Assembly: GCA_023653785.1 (NCBI GenBank)
Contig: JAMKCH010084952.1
Location: 1 to 64,000 of the forward strand
Length of the DNA: 64,000 nucleotides
Origin: Ophioderma brevispina
Lineage: Eukaryota > Echinodermata > Ophiuroidea > Amphilepidida > Ophiodermatidae
Direction: 5' to 3'
Position 1 is the first letter of the stretch, and every line of letters starts with the position of its first letter. This document shows positions 60,861 to 64,000 of the stretch, in pieces. Made by a program: the position numbers and the translations under genes. A model generated the notes under the pieces. That model was not told the DNA's origin, made no database searches, and saw nothing but the letters and a program-made list of their open reading frames with translations.

Positions 60861-63430
60861 ATGAACATTTTAGTATTTTTGAATGTCAACAAGGGCAGTA
60901 TTGGACACCACACATTCCTTATGGTTTACTTTCATCAGATCATTTACAAGGTTATTCAAATATACAATAGTCATCCCATATCTTTAAAATCCATCAGGTG
61001 TATGACATAGTGATGGATATAGTCACAGAAGCCAAGTTCGGTCGCAAAAATATTTGAGCATTTCTAAAGACGGGTATTTCAAATACTAAATATTATACAA
61101 ATAAAATATTAAATTATATTATTGATATTGTTAACAGAAATATATTAAATATTGATAGTTTACTTTGCCAAATCATAAGCTCCAATCATAAGCTCTCAGT
61201 ATGTAAGAAACAATCAGCTGGTAAATTTGAGGTAAAGTGCATTGATGTGATGCATGTTCTGAAGTCATCAATTGGCGTATTACATACTGTCGAATAATGG
61301 CAGTAAAACTGCACTGAAACGTTAACATCCATCACTGTATAATACAATGGTGATGAACTTATTTTAGTGTTCCACATTGACAGATAATTTTGTCATTGAA
61401 TTTCATCTTTGGTATCAGTACATGGAAGATAACTTGAATTTCTGAATGTTTATTTCAATGTTCAATTGAAGTAAATAATTTGAACATTGTATATGACTCT
61501 GCAAACTTTGCCATTTTTAAATGCATTTTTCTCCAATGCATTTTCACATTCGGTTCATCACTATGCAATACACCTGATGATTTATGCATTGGTCAGTATT
61601 TTCATATTGTGTTTCTTTTAACATTACTCATAAGTGTAATAATTTGTTACAATGTTAAAAATAAGTTAAATATTGCGATAAGATTTTGTAAGAAGTCATT
61701 TCAAGTCACGATAGTAAGTCAATCAGTGCATACTGATGGAAATTCAAACTTGAGTGTATCTGTCAGTTGCCATCTTACTCTTGTGTTTTGACCTCTTGAA
61801 GATTTTAACTTGCTATAGTGCATTTATCTTTCTCGAGTCAGTGACGTCAGTGCATCATTCAGTGGCCGCAGCATTAAATCGCGAGCGTTGATTGAAAGTG
61901 CTGGCGTACACGCGCACGTTTGAAGCGGTACTTGGATGCGTGCGCGATATACCTGCTTGACCGTGGTGACATCACTGACTCATGGAAGATAAATGCACTA
62001 TAGTGTATTTTGTGATTATCACAATCAGGCAGTTAATTTTGTGTGAAAGATACAATCTATTAGGCAGCATTAAAGATTGTTCCGATTATTTCCGCTATGC
62101 AATAAACACTGATGACGATGAAGTAACAGAACACATGTCGATACTGATGGTGCACCATTTATGGATGTCAGTGGCAGGGTAAATATCATGTAGTTTGCTA
62201 GTTCACTATTTCAAAGTTTAAAATAAGTTTTAAACAATGCAGTTTGTCTTGCTGTTACGTTAAGTCTTGTAAACTAGAAAGGTGGCACCAGCTATGGTAG
62301 GTAACAAAAGTGCAGGGTTTTTCCAAATTCCAATGCAAATATCATTCCAGTCAAAGGACGGGTATAGGTCTCTTTCAGTTAAAATGTGATGTATTAAAAG
62401 CACATTTATTGCAGAAAAGTGGCAGCTATTACTGTGCAGTGCCCGTGAGTTGCCCTATAGCCTAGTCAATGTTCAGATGTTTAATAGTAGTCATTCACTC
62501 AAATTGGCGAGTAAAATTTACCATTTTACCCATTCCGCCAAAGTATGCCTGTTGCCATCCATGAATTCCTGCCAAAAACCCTCCATTCATGTAAGGTACC
62601 TCTAACCTGGGCCGTTAACATCAGGACCAAGCCACATGGTTGAAATCTAGACTGTTTACAGTTAACTTGACAATTTTTTTTTAATTTTGATCTTTTTCTG
62701 CATACATTCTGTTGTACACATCTATATTTATTTGACATATAACTTGTACAAGTTGTGAAATGGAAATAGATGGAGATGAATGAACAACCATAATCCTTGA
62801 AAATAAAGCTATCATGTGACTAGTCTTGTACCATAAGGTAAATACCCTTGTCGAGGTTTTAATATATAAATGTGGTTCCTATTTATAAAAAAAGAAATGT
62901 ATCTAGGGCATTCAAGAAAATATTTTATCCAGTCTAAACATCATAGCCGTCTTTGCTTTTTATGAAATTGGGGTTTGTTCTACGTGTAAATAGAGTAGAA
63001 ATGGTATTTTTTGAATGTCATGAAAAGTGCAATTGTATAACTAACTTTAATGATGCAGAAATTTTTGCAAAGATCTGTGTAAACGTAATGATTCAAAAGG
63101 TAAACCAAACTTCAAGAAGCCATGTTGAGTTTACATGTTATCACAATTAAAGCATGTACTTGGCTTGTAAACCTTTAGCAGGAATGTCTTGATTTTGTTA
63201 GTGTCTGGGATTAATTCATGTCAAATTAATCCCAGAATGTTCATGTTTGTGATTGGGCGAGTTAAGCAATATAAATGTTTGAAGTCATAGAAAGGTGTAC
63301 TCAATAACTAACGATTATGAGGTTTAGACCGGATAATAGAAATATTGAACCTACACTTGCAGTATACGCTTGATACATTGATGGAACATTGCAGTGGAAG
63401 ATACCGTAATAAAGACATGTAAAATAAATG
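60861..63430 (+). other. SLC25A3: SLC25A3 3' UTR region with several poly(A) signals
   Basis: AATAAA hexamers occur at 61100-61105, 62802-62807, 63408-63413 and 63423-63428, so alternative 3' ends are possible. The nearest would give a UTR of about 250 nt. The frames in this area are short and have no recognised domain. An inverted-repeat element interrupts the region at 61813-62003. Confidence 0.55.
61813..62003. mobile_element. 191-bp inverted-repeat element in the probable 3' UTR
   Basis: The left end CTATAGTGCATTTATCTT and the right end AAGATAAATGCACTATAG are exact inverted copies. The arms extend to GAGTCAGTGACGTCA / TGACATCACTGACTC with few mismatches, about 37 bp in all. The GC-rich centre (GCGTACACGCGCACG, GCGTGCGCGATA) differs from its AT-rich surroundings. 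If transcribed it would form a long stem. Confidence 0.8.
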
Positions 63431-64000
63431 TTATCATTGTGAACTTCATTTAGTCTGCTGCCACCCTAAGGTGGGACTACAGAAATAAACACCTGAAAAG
63501 AAGTGTGCAAACTTTTAAATTTGTATATCTCAAATATATTTGTATAGTTTAGTGCAAAGCTCATTTCAGAATTACAGTAACTTCCCATCACTTGCTTCCC
63601 AGAGTTCCACTTCAGTTAATTCAGTAGTGTCCCATACAATGTGGCAAATTTGCCATTAGGCCAATCTGTGTGATCACCAGAAAGAATGCATCAGTATGAA
63701 TAAGGCGACATTAGGTAATGGTTAATTTTGGCACATTGTATTTGAGACCTCACTGCATTACCTTAGAGGTACTCGGGCATGAAGCAAATGATTGTTACAA
63801 ATAGGCTAATTTGTAATGCTGAACAAATAAGCTTTTTATTGATAATGCTTATAGGACAGGTTTGATGTTAGATTAGGGACGTTCCCCATAATATGAATGT
63901 TGGTCCAGGACGTGGTACTCGATGCTACATCGAGCCCGCTTCCTTGCCTAGTGGGAACGCGTTTTAAGTGGATTTGGACCTACATCCGAGATCGGGGGGT
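63431..64000. other. Downstream flank, no gene recognised
   Basis: A further AATAAA (63483) could serve as another distal poly(A) signal. After it I see only unremarkable AT-rich DNA. The last 100 bases are more GC-rich but hold no readable exon. Confidence 0.5.

Overview
This is a single-locus window from a large, intron-rich, transposon-rich animal genome. The evidence is GT-AG introns of up to 18.6 kb, AT-rich non-coding DNA with microsatellites, many short inverted-repeat DNA transposons, and one recognisable nuclear gene for a mitochondrial protein. The repeat style (hAT, Harbinger and Tc1-like MITEs, Mutator-like transposase, frequent TACATGTA) suggests a marine invertebrate, perhaps an echinoderm or hemichordate. 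That is a guess. No bacterial, plasmid or CRISPR feature is present.

The only gene that can be assembled is SLC25A3, the mitochondrial phosphate carrier, on the + strand. A non-coding first exon ends at 24914. The coding exons are 25043-25208, 35945-36066, 54708-54890, 56643-56824, 57730-57902, 58742-58852 and 60688-60860. Their lengths sum to 1110 nt (369 codons plus stop), and the intron phases agree at every junction. Two oddities stand out. Coding exon 3 (54708-54890) has intact splice sites and the expected 183-nt length, but its frame is broken by several small indels. The fifth coding exon ends at a GC donor (a GC-AG intron). The 3' UTR probably runs to about 62.8-63.4 kb.

Region by region: 1-4.4 kb holds two hAT-type MITEs, a tandem duplication and, on the - strand at 3986-3821, a second SLC25A3-type first coding exon (55 codons, phase 1). 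It is diverged but open, and is probably the start of a paralogue running out of the left edge. 4.4-22.5 kb is intergenic and repeat-filled: a 541-bp satellite array (8.9-10.4 kb), several foldback elements, an element with a perfect 52-bp inverted repeat (21.0-21.4 kb) and a 183-bp array bounded by inverted termini (21.7-22.5 kb). 22.9-24.5 kb, just upstream of SLC25A3, is a clean nest of three elements with target-site duplications. Intron 1 (25.2-35.9 kb) and intron 2 (36.1-54.7 kb) hold further elements. The main one is a Mutator-like transposase with a C-terminal DEDDh exonuclease domain (45210-48095, - strand). It keeps a three-exon structure but carries stops and frameshifts.

Functionally, the window describes one housekeeping carrier gene whose introns and flanks have been filled by transposons. 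No operon-like cooperation between genes is present.
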